This document shows, piece after piece, positions 44,414-52,441 of a stretch of DNA of 64,000 nt; the first letter of the stretch is position 1, and each line of letters opens with the position of its first letter. Position numbers and translations under genes: made by a program. Source of the stretch: Nocardia asteroides (GTDB taxonomy: Bacteria; Actinomycetota; Actinomycetes; Mycobacteriales; Mycobacteriaceae). Below the pieces are notes generated by a model. It saw only the letters and a list, made by a program, of their open reading frames with translations. It did not search any database and was not told the origin of the DNA. Location of the stretch: positions 4,402,001 to 4,466,000 of the forward strand of contig CP082844.1 of assembly GCA_019930625.1 (NCBI GenBank), read 5' to 3'.

Positions 44414-45020
44414 TCTGGATTCCGGCATGAGGATGTGGTCGGCAGGCTCCCTCAGTCCGACGAAATGCACGTCCACGACGTCGCTTTTACCGATACCAAT
44501 CGTTCGGGGGCACACTGACCGACGCCCGTATTCGCCGATGGACGGCGTCGGAATTCACCAGCACAGCCATGCTTTCCGCGTCGTCTCCCGGGGTGGTGTG
44601 GGGCTGTACCCAACACCGCGGCCGTCGCCGGACGAAGGCTGTGCGGCCGGAATCGCTGAGGCTTACCTGTTCAGACGACGCGAAACTCAGTGCAATCAAT
44701 CGACATCGGACGTTGACCTCTCGATCCGATACGGCCCGATCAGCGGCGCGAACGGCATCTGCCCGGCTTCCGGCCGGACGCCGGGGTTCAGGGGATTCCA
44801 CCCCACCTGAGAGCGACCGAGCCCGTGGTTGCCCGGTGCGGCGGGGTCGCTGATCGGTCCGACGAATTCGGCGTGAGCGTTCAGAGTTGGCCGATGAGCA
44901 GGTCACCGGCCAGGACAACGGCAGGTTGTGGCTCACGCCGTTGTGGTTGTTTGCCCAGGGCTGCTTGTTGCTGATTTCCTCTTGTCTTCGGCAAGAAGGT
45001 TGTTCGACGAGAGGGCGAAA
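44414..45020. other. About 600 bp without a supported gene
   Basis: Several short frames exist on both strands but none shows steady codon preference or a familiar motif. Base composition is more even than in neighbouring genes. It could be decayed coding sequence in an accessory stretch. The last part may include an N-terminal extension of the acetyltransferase if GTG 44928 is used. Confidence 0.4.
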
Positions 45021-45524
45021 TTGAAATTCGTGGAAAAAGTCCAGCGTGCGATCCGGCTGACCGAGGAGCTGAACATGCTCCGGTACGCCGATCAGAAGGC
45101 GATCCAGGAATGCTGGAGCGAACTCACCGGCCAGGCTGTCGAAGAGACTTTCCATCTCATCCCGCCGGTCTACTCCGATCACGGAGTCAACATCCGGATC
45201 GGCCGCAACGTCTTCGTCAACCAGGGCTGTCGATTCAATGACGTCGGTGGGATAGAGATCGGCGACGACGTGATGATCGGGCCCAGCGTCAGCCTGATCA
45301 CTTCGGGTCACCCGGTCGAACCGGCACAGCGCCGTACGGGGATAACCGCGGCGCCGATCCGGATCGAGCGCAACGTCTGGATCGGGGCCTCCGCGATGAT
45401 CATGCAGGGCGTGACCGTCGGTGAGAACGCGGTTGTCGCTGCCGGAGCCGTGGTCACCCGCGACGTGCCTGCGGGAACTTTGGTGGCCGGCGTGCCGGCG
45501 ACTGTACTCCGGCAGATCGCTTAG
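45021..45524 (+). CDS. Sugar O-acetyltransferase (maltose/galactoside acetyltransferase-like)
   Basis: A left-handed beta-helix acetyltransferase. Hexapeptide repeats begin with 'NIRIGRNVFVNQGCRFND' and 'GIEIGDDVMIGPSVSLITSGHPV', where the His is catalytic, and continue through 'IRIERNVWIGASAMIMQGVTVGENAVVAAG' in part to 'GTLVAGVPATVLR'. The usual N-terminal maltose-acetyltransferase block is short and divergent. I place the start at TTG 45021 because GAGAGGG (45009-45015) precedes it, giving 167 residues; GTG 44928 would give 198. The acceptor sugar is unknown. Confidence 0.83.
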   Translation: MKFVEKVQRAIRLTEELNMLRYADQKAIQECWSELTGQAVEETFHLIPPVYSDHGVNIRIGRNVFVNQGCRFNDVGGIEIGDDVMIGPSVSLITSGHPVEPAQRRTGITAAPIRIERNVWIGASAMIMQGVTVGENAVVAAGAVVTRDVPAGTLVAGVPATVLRQIA

Positions 45525-45946
45525 TCAGCTCGGCAACATCCGGACCTCGTACCACGAGCGGCCATCGGTGAAGTCTGACGTCATCGGCGAGCGGGCACGG
45601 CGGGCGCCTGGGTACGTCCGGCAAACCCACGCTATTGCCGGGATGAGGACGTTGTCTCCTACGTTGAAGCACGATTCGACTGGACTTGACAGGGGTTGCT
45701 CGGTCAGGGCTTTGTGGCTTCGATCAGGGTGCGGGTGGAGTGGGCGAGGAATGGGCGAGCGCTAGGTCACGACGCCGGTCTCGGTCGCGCTCGCGGTTCT
45801 CGCCCTGCTCGTCGCCCTGACGTGACTGCGGGCGCGAGCCAAAGGTAGCCCCGTCTCGACAGCGCCGCTTTGCCGCGTCCCGCCCTCGTCGGGGCAGAAA
45901 GGGCGTTCATGATGCACACGCTCGAGCTGTTCAGGGTTACCGCCGG
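45525..45946. other. 422-bp region without a supported gene
   Basis: It lies between the acetyltransferase and the Imm5-like gene, whose 3' ends face each other. A short hydrophobic reading frame near 45762-45820 is too small to support. No hairpin or repeat stood out. Confidence 0.4.
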
Positions 45947-46510
45947 TCAACGATCGGTCGCCAGCCGCCGCAGCGAGGCGTCCAGTTCCCGCCATAGCTC
46001 TCCCACGCGGCCGCGGCCACTCGAGGCGTGTGGGTAACGCATCAGGACGTTCACCACGATGGGCCCGGCCAGATCGGTCACTTTCCGGATGTAGTCGACG
46101 CCGACGTCACGGTCGTCGCCTGCCTCGAGTTCGAGCGCTCGAGCCGCGTGGGCGGCCGACATGAGGATGTGCCCGCCCTGGGTCGCCTTCGCCAGCGGGT
46201 GCAGGTACGCGGCCGCTCCCGCGTGACCGGCGGCGCTCGCCGCGTCGAACGCGGCGGAATGTCCCTCCTCTCGAGCTGCTTTTGCGGCCCGGTGCGCGTC
46301 CAGTGCGGTCACTCGAAGCGCCTTCGTCCGCTTGGCTCCGGCCGCGAACCTACGCGCCTCGTCGAGCACGGCCCGGGGGCGCGGGTCATCGGGACAGTCG
46401 CGCTCGAAGATCACCAGCACAGGCTCCGCACATGCCAGCGCGAAGGTCGTGACCTCGCGTAATTCGGCCATGCTGAGTTCGATGTTCAGATGCTCGTCAG
46501 CCGCACTCAT
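45947..46510 (-). CDS. Imm5-like putative immunity protein
   Basis: A 187-residue Ala-rich helical protein. The opening 'ELREVTTFALACAEPVLVIFERDCPDDPRPR' (key element ALACAEPVL...PDDPRP) and the later Ala/His-rich helices ('AAKAAREEGHSAAFDAAS', 'AGHAGAAAYLHPLAKA', 'HILMSAAHAARALELEAG') match the Imm5 family, proteins predicted to protect against polymorphic toxins. No toxin gene with a delivery domain is adjacent, so it is an orphan here. ATG start. Whether these act as true immunity proteins in Nocardia is not known to me. Confidence 0.75.
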   Translation of the reverse strand: MSAADEHLNIELSMAELREVTTFALACAEPVLVIFERDCPDDPRPRAVLDEARRFAAGAKRTKALRVTALDAHRAAKAAREEGHSAAFDAASAAGHAGAAAYLHPLAKATQGGHILMSAAHAARALELEAGDDRDVGVDYIRKVTDLAGPIVVNVLMRYPHASSGRGRVGELWRELDASLRRLATDR

Positions 46511-46737
46511 GACATTCGACAGTATCGTTGAACCGCCGGTTGGGACTTTCCGGCAACAATGGCAGGACAGTGCGGTAAAACCTTCAAAACGAGGGGAGGC
46601 TCAGCTGTCGACCGGCCCCCTGTCGGAGACCGGTCTGGTGACTTCGCCGCCACTGCCGGTCTCGTACCGCACAGTGTCGGGAACGCGCCCGCGTTGTCGG
46701 CACAACCGGGCGGCGTGGTGTCCGGCGGCGGTGCGAG

Positions 46738-47304
46738 TCAGTTCGGATGGTCGGCGCTGGTTCGGCGTGGATGCCCGAGGAGCGCTTTCCAGGCCGCCTG
46801 CCATGGGAAGTGGGGCAGACGCGCTTCCCCGGTGCCTCGCTCGTGCGGTTCACCCTCACCGATCACGATGGTTACGCCCCAATCGGACAGCTTGCGCAAC
46901 CCCTCCTGAATGGCGGGAAAGCTGATCTGCGCGCGATTCGAGTAAGGCACGCCCACGATCGGCAAACCCTTGCCGAGCCCTTCGACCAGCAGGCCGAGCA
47001 GAAGCGTATCGGATATGCCCGCAGCCCATTTCGCGATCGAGTTGCCGGTGAGCGGAGCGGCGATGATGCCGTCGGCGGGCGGCAGCACATCCGGCGTGCC
47101 GGGTTCCTTGTACTCGCTGCGCACGCGATAACCGGTTTGCGCCGCGATCGCGTCGGCGTCGATGAACCGCGTGCCGGATGGCGAGGCGATCACGCATGTG
47201 ACCCAGCCATCCGCTCGAGCCAGGGTGATCAACTTGCCGACATCACGTGCGGCGGGCGAGCCGGTCACCAGGGCGTACAGCACGGGATTTCCATTGGCGT
47301 CCAC
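46738..47304 (-). CDS. Flavoprotein (phosphopantothenoylcysteine-decarboxylase-like)
   Basis: A 188-residue flavodoxin-like protein: 'VLYALVTGSPAARDVGKLIT' for the phosphate loop, 'DGWVTCVIASPSGTRFID', 'PADGIIAAPLTGNSIAKWAAGISDTLLLGL' in part (the FMN-contacting 'APLTGNSIAKWA'), and 'GKGLPIVGVPYSNRAQI'. This matches the HFCD/PPCDC flavoprotein fold, but the usual His at the active site is not obvious, so the reaction is unknown. It reads in the same direction as the XRE regulator 171 bp upstream; such regulator-flavoprotein pairs recur in actinobacteria in my recollection. GTG start. Confidence 0.82.
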   Translation of the reverse strand: MDANGNPVLYALVTGSPAARDVGKLITLARADGWVTCVIASPSGTRFIDADAIAAQTGYRVRSEYKEPGTPDVLPPADGIIAAPLTGNSIAKWAAGISDTLLLGLLVEGLGKGLPIVGVPYSNRAQISFPAIQEGLRKLSDWGVTIVIGEGEPHERGTGEARLPHFPWQAAWKALLGHPRRTSADHPN

Positions 47305-47475
47305 GGGATCATGGTGTCACGCCCGCGTCGCGCGCATGGGGCGTGAAGTCGGCATGAACAGGGACGGCGTTCGCCGCAGTCGCGGCAGCGACGAGGACGC
47401 CCACCGCTCGCGCCGAGGCGATGAGCAGGCGCGGGTTTGTCGATCTAGTGTGTTTCGTCGGATTCGGGGGAGTTG

Positions 47476-48711
47476 TCAGGTGGGGACGGCGCCGATGCGT
47501 TTGGCGAGGCGGCCCAGGTCGCCGGTGGTGAGGTCGCGGCGGGCGGTGCGCATCATGTGGCCGACGAGTTCGCGGACGTGGGTCATGCCGCGGATTTGTT
47601 GGGGGGCGATGTGTTCGGCGCGCAGCAGGGCGTGCAGGGAGTTGCGGTAGTCGCGCCGGAGGGCGTGGGCGCGGCCGATTTCGACGAAGTATTGGGCTCG
47701 GCGGCCTTCGGCGGGGATTGTCTGGGGGTCGAGGGTGGGGGCGAGTTCGAGGACCTGTCCTGGTTCGCGACGTTCCATGGCTGCCGACATCTGCCACAGA
47801 GTGACGTTCGCGGCGTCGAACGTCGGGTTGCGCAGAGTCGCGGTTTCCGGGGGAACCTGAGCGAGGCGGGTCACTTGCTGGCGCGCTTCGTCCAAGTGAT
47901 CGCCCGGATCGCCACCGAGTGCGGCGGTGACGAGGGCGGCCTGTAGATGCAGCATGCCGTAGGTTTCGATTTCCCCCAGCGATCGCACATCCGAACCAAG
48001 GCGCTCGGCAACATCTGCCGCGCCGTCGAGAGCGGCTTTCAGTGAGCCTGGGCGCGACAAGAGGATTTGGCTTCGGGTGAAGGCGGCGGTCGCTGGACCT
48101 GATGTGCCACCGATGTTCGCGGTTGCGTACTCGATCTCCTGCGACGCTGTCCAAGCCAACGCCGGATATCCCCGCGCCTTCAAAGACGCGGCTGTCGTAT
48201 ATGCCGCCGCCGCGAGTACGTCCCACGCGACATCACGATCGGCTCCGGTCGAATCACGGGTGCGTCGATAGCAGTCGGTCAGCAAAGGAGGCAACAACGG
48301 TCCGAGCGCCGCGTAGTCGCACGCACGGCGCAGATGGGCGGCATGACGTGCTGTTGCGGCGAGGTCCTCGAGGCTGCGGGGCGGCGCAATCGGGGTGCTG
48401 TCGCCCCGGGTCCAGAGGGCGGTTTCGATAGCGGGCACTGCGGCATGGAATCCGGCCGACGACGGGTCGAACCGGTCGTCCTGGTCGCCGGTCAGGTCAC
48501 CGACCGCCACGCCGAGCGCCTGGGCGAGTGCGTGCAGAGTGCGCCGGGAGTCGATGGGACGCTCGCCGTTCTCGTACTTGGCGATGGCTCCCCGGCTGAC
48601 GCCGACGCGGTCGGCCAAGACTTGCTGCGAGATCCCCCGCCGTGCGCGAATGGTGCGCACTCGACGGCCGATGTACCGGCCTTCGTCGTCCTTCCGCAGA
48701 TCTTCGCTCAT
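47476..48711 (-). CDS. XRE-family regulator with a long TPR-like C-terminal region
   Basis: A 411-residue protein. Residues about 14-72 form a Cro/C1-type helix-turn-helix: 'GRRVRTIRARRGISQQVLADR' in part, 'VGVSRGAIAKYENGERPIDS', 'LHALAQALGVAVGDLTG'. The remaining 330 residues are helical and Ala-rich with repeated 34-residue-like units ('TIPAEGRRAQYFVEIGRAHAL', 'RNSLHALLRAEHIAPQQIRG'), as in actinobacterial TPR-containing regulators of the NsdA/abaA-like type. ATG 48711 has a GGAGAG site; the longer open frame upstream is non-homologous. It is divergent from the small-gene operon, with a 21-bp palindrome between them. Confidence 0.87.
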   Translation of the reverse strand: MSEDLRKDDEGRYIGRRVRTIRARRGISQQVLADRVGVSRGAIAKYENGERPIDSRRTLHALAQALGVAVGDLTGDQDDRFDPSSAGFHAAVPAIETALWTRGDSTPIAPPRSLEDLAATARHAAHLRRACDYAALGPLLPPLLTDCYRRTRDSTGADRDVAWDVLAAAAYTTAASLKARGYPALAWTASQEIEYATANIGGTSGPATAAFTRSQILLSRPGSLKAALDGAADVAERLGSDVRSLGEIETYGMLHLQAALVTAALGGDPGDHLDEARQQVTRLAQVPPETATLRNPTFDAANVTLWQMSAAMERREPGQVLELAPTLDPQTIPAEGRRAQYFVEIGRAHALRRDYRNSLHALLRAEHIAPQQIRGMTHVRELVGHMMRTARRDLTTGDLGRLAKRIGAVPT

Positions 48712-48764
48712 CGGCTCTCCCTCGCCGGGTGCTGATCGAAAACCCCATGCTAGACGCGTTGCCA

Positions 48765-48785
48765 GCTGTCCCGCACCGGGACAGC
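48765..48785. promoter_or_regulatory. Perfect 21-bp palindrome between the XRE gene and the small-gene operon
   Basis: Arms GCTGTCCCG (48765-48773) and CGGGACAGC (48777-48785) match over all nine bases around a CAC centre. On the leftward strand TAGCAT (48752-48747) is a good -10 for the XRE gene, and the palindrome covers its -35 position. The placement fits an autoregulatory operator for the XRE protein that could also control the divergent genes starting at 48927. Confidence 0.7.
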
Positions 48786-48926
48786 GCGGGTTTCGCTGCC
48801 CGCCAAGCTTTCTCGAGCACTCGCCCTGACACGGGCCGGCCATGCGCGCGGCGCGTCGGTGCGCCGCACATCGGTTGCGCTCGCCCGGTGGGTGCTCACA
48901 ACGAACGAGCAGGGGAAGGCAAAGTG

Positions 48927-49127
48927 ATGCGGGGAAAGCTTTTCGCGTGCGCGCGGTACGACATGTCCGTGGAACCGGACGCTGACGACATCGTGGCGCG
49001 GCCGGTCGCCGACTGGTACCAGCATGAGGTCGGCGCGAGCTGCGCAGCCGGTGTGGAGCTCGAGCCGGGTTCGACGCTATGGCTACTGGGTTGCGGCGCG
49101 TCGGCCGCGGCGGAGAGCGCGCGGTGA
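48927..49127 (+). CDS. Small hypothetical protein, first of a chain of overlapping small genes
   Basis: A 66-residue protein ('MRGKLFACARYDMSVEPDAD', 'ADWYQHEVGASCAAGVELEP', 'GSTLWLLGCGA'). It has three Cys residues and no signal peptide, and I know no family for it. The ATG has an AGGGGAAGG site. Its stop overlaps the next start as GTGA, which supports real translation. It is divergent from the XRE regulator, with a perfect palindrome in the 215-bp gap. Longer forms of this frame upstream of 48927 are not supported. Confidence 0.6.
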   Translation: MRGKLFACARYDMSVEPDADDIVARPVADWYQHEVGASCAAGVELEPGSTLWLLGCGASAAAESAR

Positions 49128-49582
49128 GCGAACCCGCCGATCCGGCGGCCGACACCCCGGTCAGCCGGTGTCGCTTCTACCGGCAGTGCGGACTCGCGGC
49201 GGCCGTGCAACCGGAGCTCGGGCGCATCATCGTGCCCGCGGGACGGGTGGGCGCGATCACCATGCCCGCTCGTCTCGGTCAGGAGGTGAAGGCGCTGATG
49301 CAGGTCCGGCGGGCGGCGCTGGGGCCGATCATCTCGCATCCGCGCTCGAAACGCTGGACCTATCTGGTGCGGCCGGACCTGCCCGACGAGGTCGGCTTGT
49401 TCGCCGAACTGTTCCGCCTGGACGTGTCGGTCGCCCGCTGCGGTGCGCAGATCGCGCTGCCTTCGCCCGCCGACCGGTCACCGTGCTTCCGGGTGTGGAT
49501 CGAACCGCCGCGCGACACGTTCCGGCCATCGGGCTCGGTCGTGGTCGCGGCGATTCGTCAGCGCACAGGGCGCCGGTGGTGA
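49124..49582 (+). CDS. Uncharacterised small protein, paralogue of the gene at 2397-2864
   Basis: A 152-residue soluble protein. It shares the block order 'GAITMPARLGQEV', 'LGPIISHPRSKRWTYLVRP', 'AELFRLDVSVARCGAQIALPSP' (in part) and 'CFRVWIEPP' with the protein at 2397-2864. Conserved His-Pro-Arg, Arg-Trp and Leu-Pro-Ser-Pro motifs suggest a defined binding or catalytic site, but none that I can name. GTG 49124 overlaps the preceding stop by four bases (GTGA), and its own stop overlaps the following start in the same way. It is the largest gene of the operon divergent from the XRE regulator. Confidence 0.72.
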   Translation: MSEPADPAADTPVSRCRFYRQCGLAAAVQPELGRIIVPAGRVGAITMPARLGQEVKALMQVRRAALGPIISHPRSKRWTYLVRPDLPDEVGLFAELFRLDVSVARCGAQIALPSPADRSPCFRVWIEPPRDTFRPSGSVVVAAIRQRTGRRW

Positions 49583-49803
49583 CCGCGCCGGACCAGCCGT
49601 CGCCACGGCCGGAGGAGAACGATGTCCACCTGTCGGTCCAATTCCATGATGTGCGTTTGGATTTCGCGGCCTGCGCGACCGCCGCCGCGTTGTTCGTCAA
49701 GGAATGGCGTTCCCGTCACTACGAGGATGCGGTGACGGTGCTGCCGGATGATCCGACCGGTCTACCTCGCCTGCCCAACGAGAGGCTGTTCCTCGACCCG
49801 TGA
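49579..49803 (+). CDS. Small hypothetical protein, third of the overlapping chain
   Basis: A 74-residue acidic protein ('VHLSVQFHDVRLDFAACATA', 'AALFVKEWRSRHYEDAVTVL', 'PDDPTGLPRLPNERLFLDP'). A strand-helix-strand pattern can be drawn but no family is recognised. The GTG start overlaps the preceding stop as GTGA, so translation is probably coupled to that of the 152-residue protein. The stop codon itself sits in a further GTGA context (see 49800). Confidence 0.6.
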   Translation: MTAPDQPSPRPEENDVHLSVQFHDVRLDFAACATAAALFVKEWRSRHYEDAVTVLPDDPTGLPRLPNERLFLDP

Positions 49804-49997
49804 GGGTGAGCGGGAGGTGCACGCGGCTGCGACTTCCGAGCGCCGAGGTGGACTCGGCGGGAAGTCGCGCTGCGATCGGTGTCTGGACAGTTGATCGGTT
49901 CCGGAACGTGGGTCGCGGCGCAGGCGGCGCGTTGGCCGGTTCAATCGTCGAAGACGGCAATGCGGATGTGCTGTCCTCGGCAAGGCTGTGCGATTAG
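49800..49997 (+). CDS. Possible fourth small gene of the chain (weak)
   Basis: A 65-codon frame starts with GTG overlapping the preceding stop as GTGA, the same joint as the two before it. Against it, the third-codon-position GC content (about 47 of 65 codons by hand count) is lower than in the certain genes, and the peptide has no recognisable feature. It may be chance. Confidence 0.25.
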   Translation: MRVSGRCTRLRLPSAEVDSAGSRAAIGVWTVDRFRNVGRGAGGALAGSIVEDGNADVLSSARLCD

Positions 49998-50190
49998 TGA
50001 GCGAGTCAGCGAATTATGTGCAACGTAATCAATCTGTAGGTCTCGCGCAGATGCAGCGCCTGCCCCACGCGGAGCGATACCCTGGAACAGGGGAATTCAA
50101 CGTCGAGGAGCGGATGTGAAACACCTACAAGGCAAGGACGCATCGTGCGAAGCCGCCGTTTGATCGACCACGGCTGATTCTGAGCTACCG
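49998..50190. promoter_or_regulatory. AT-richer leader before the kinase gene
   Basis: The stretch 50000-50045 is clearly richer in A and T than its surroundings and is the likely promoter zone of the kinase gene. With 49804-49997 it forms a 387-bp gap if the weak fourth gene is not real. No inverted repeat or strong ribosome site stood out; the kinase ATG has only a CTGAG stretch upstream. Confidence 0.35.
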
Positions 50191-52425
50191 ATGCGTGAGC
50201 CGATCGATCTGGCCGATGCGGCGGAACGGACCCGTGGGGCGCTCGCCGCCGTCGTGGCGCAGTTCGCAGAGGCTTGGGCGTCCGGATCTCCACCCGACCT
50301 GTCGGCCTACCTACCTCGGGACCGAGCCGAGCGGCGCACGATCCTGATCGAATTGATCAAGGTCGACCTCGAATATCGCTGGATTCGCTACGACTTCCCC
50401 AAGCGGCTGATCGACTACCGCGCGGAATTCCCCGAGCTGCGAAACGGGCCGTTTCCGGCCGACCTGGTCTACGAGGAATACCACGCCATGCGCCGCGGCG
50501 ATCGTGGAAGCGATGCCGCCGACCTGACCGCCACCGCCACGGCGGCCGCTGGTGAACTCGACCGGCTCACCAGCGACTACCGCAGCACGATGATCGCCCG
50601 CCCGGGTGCGCAAATCGCGCTCGACGCCATCGACGTCGGCGACCAGGTCGACGATTTCGACCTCCTGATGAGGATCGGGGTCGGTGCGTTCGCGCAGGTG
50701 TATCTCGCTCGCCAGCAATCGATGCAGCGACTGGTCGCGGTCAAGATCTCGCACAACCACGGCAACGAGCCGCAGACGCTCGCGCAGCTGGACCACGACT
50801 ACATCGTGCGCATCTTCGACCAGCGACTCATCGCCGACGGCGAACTGAAGCTGCTCTACATGCAGTACCTGCCCGGCGGAACACTGCTCGACGTGCTGCG
50901 CTTGTCGCGCGCGACGCCTCGGGACCGGCGTGGTGGGCAACTGCTGCTCGACGCCGTCGACAAGGTACTCGCCGACAAAGGCGAGGTACGGCCGACGGAA
51001 TCAGCCGTTCGCACCCGGATCGCCGCACTGACCTGGCCGGAGACCGTCGCATGGCTCGGCCGCCGACTCGCGGACGCGCTGCAGCACGCGTCCGAACGCG
51101 GGGTGCTGCACCGGGACATCAAACCCGCGAACGTGCTGTTGAGCGCCGAGGGAATTCCGAAGCTGGCCGACTTCAACGTCAGTTTCAGCGAACGGGTCAA
51201 GGGCACGAGCCCCTTGGCGTACTTCGGCGGATCACTGGCGTATATGTCGCCCGAGCAGTTGGCAGCCTGTCATCCCGACCTGCCCGGCACCGCCGCCGAC
51301 CTCGATACTCGAAGCGACATCTTCGCTCTGGCGGTCATGCTGTGGGAGTTGCTCACCGGACGCCGCCCCTTCGTGGACGAAATCTCCGCCGGCGAGTCGG
51401 AGACATCGCTGGCCCGCATGATCGAACTGCGGCGCAGACCCGTCGAGCCGAAGTTCCTCTCGGAGCTTCCGCCGGATTGCCCGGTCGCGCTGCGCCGCGT
51501 GCTGTTGAAGTGTCTGTCACCCGACTGTGCCGACCGCTACTCGTCCGGTTCGGAACTGGCGCAGCAGTTCGACCTGTGCCTCGAGGAGAGGGCCCGCGAT
51601 CTCGTCTATCCGCCGCCGAACAGCTGGCGGCTACGACTTTCCCGCTGGCCCACACCCGTCCTGTGGTTGTCGTCGCTGGTCGGCGTCGGCCTGGCCACGA
51701 TCTATATGGCCGCGCACGTGCAAGAACTGCTCAGAGAGCGCCTCTCGGATGCCACCAACTGGCAGCTCAACATGGGCGTCTACATTTTCGTTCTCATCGC
51801 AGGCCCGCTGTCCATCGTCATCTACGTATTCATGTCCCGTGATCAGCTCGCGGTTCTTCGCGGCTTGCGCGAGGGCAGACGCTACGACGACGCTCTGCTC
51901 GCGCGGGTGCGGGCGCGAACACTGTTCTGGGGCGATATGTGTGCGCTGAACACCTTCCAGACCGGGCTGACGGCCACCGTGACAGGGGTGTTCCTGTGCC
52001 TCTGGCTCACCGACCTTCCGGCGCGGCTGGTGATCCACGCGGCGATGACGGTTTTCATGGCAGCCGTCATCTCGGTCGCCTACACGTTCTTCCTGTCGAC
52101 CTTCTACATCGTCCGCTCCGTCTATCCGGTCTATCTGCGCTACAGCCGCCCCACGGCGCACGACTCCGGCCATATTCGCGCACTGCGTCGAAGAACCACG
52201 ATCTATCTCGCGGTCACCGCGTCCGTTCCGGTGGTCGGAGTGCTGGCCGGATTCAGCCTGCTCGAACCCGAGCAGGAGCTTCCGCTGGTGCGCGATTCGG
52301 TACTGGGCCTGTGCGCGGTCGGCGGACTCGCGTTCGTCGCCGTCTATTGGTTGTACCGGACGCTCGACGCCGACCTGCGCGCGCTGCAGCGGGTCGTCAG
52401 GAGGCCAGTGGCGGGCGTGCCCTGA
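50191..52425 (+). CDS. Membrane-anchored serine/threonine protein kinase with DFN in place of DFG
   Basis: A 744-residue protein. Residues 1-150 are a soluble N-terminal region whose 'TILIELIKVDLEYRWIRY' recalls the segment found before the kinase domain in planctomycete-type kinases. Residues about 154-465 are the kinase: Gly loop 'RIGVGAFAQVYLA' (162-170), Lys185 in 'VAVKIS', catalytic 'HRDIKPANVLL' (Asp309), metal site 'ADFNVSF' (Asp327, DFN not DFG), 'MSPEQL', and 'RSDIFALAVMLWELLTGRRPF'. From about 490 on there are roughly six membrane helices. There is no extracellular PASTA domain. An insert of about 30 residues separates the N- and C-lobes. It converges on pip with 16 bp between stops. 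Confidence 0.88.
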   Translation: MREPIDLADAAERTRGALAAVVAQFAEAWASGSPPDLSAYLPRDRAERRTILIELIKVDLEYRWIRYDFPKRLIDYRAEFPELRNGPFPADLVYEEYHAMRRGDRGSDAADLTATATAAAGELDRLTSDYRSTMIARPGAQIALDAIDVGDQVDDFDLLMRIGVGAFAQVYLARQQSMQRLVAVKISHNHGNEPQTLAQLDHDYIVRIFDQRLIADGELKLLYMQYLPGGTLLDVLRLSRATPRDRRGGQLLLDAVDKVLADKGEVRPTESAVRTRIAALTWPETVAWLGRRLADALQHASERGVLHRDIKPANVLLSAEGIPKLADFNVSFSERVKGTSPLAYFGGSLAYMSPEQLAACHPDLPGTAADLDTRSDIFALAVMLWELLTGRRPFVDEISAGESETSLARMIELRRRPVEPKFLSELPPDCPVALRRVLLKCLSPDCADRYSSGSELAQQFDLCLEERARDLVYPPPNSWRLRLSRWPTPVLWLSSLVGVGLATIYMAAHVQELLRERLSDATNWQLNMGVYIFVLIAGPLSIVIYVFMSRDQLAVLRGLREGRRYDDALLARVRARTLFWGDMCALNTFQTGLTATVTGVFLCLWLTDLPARLVIHAAMTVFMAAVISVAYTFFLSTFYIVRSVYPVYLRYSRPTAHDSGHIRALRRRTTIYLAVTASVPVVGVLAGFSLLEPEQELPLVRDSVLGLCAVGGLAFVAVYWLYRTLDADLRALQRVVRRPVAGVP

Positions 52426-52441
52426 CCGGCCGCTTGCGCGC

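Noticed and set aside
45947..46510. Complete toxin-immunity locus
   Set aside because: No toxin, secretion-domain or repeat protein gene was found on either side of the Imm5-like gene.
49124..49582. Naming this family a primase/polymerase
   Set aside because: Only a loose pattern resemblance; no catalytic acidic or His motif of primases was found.
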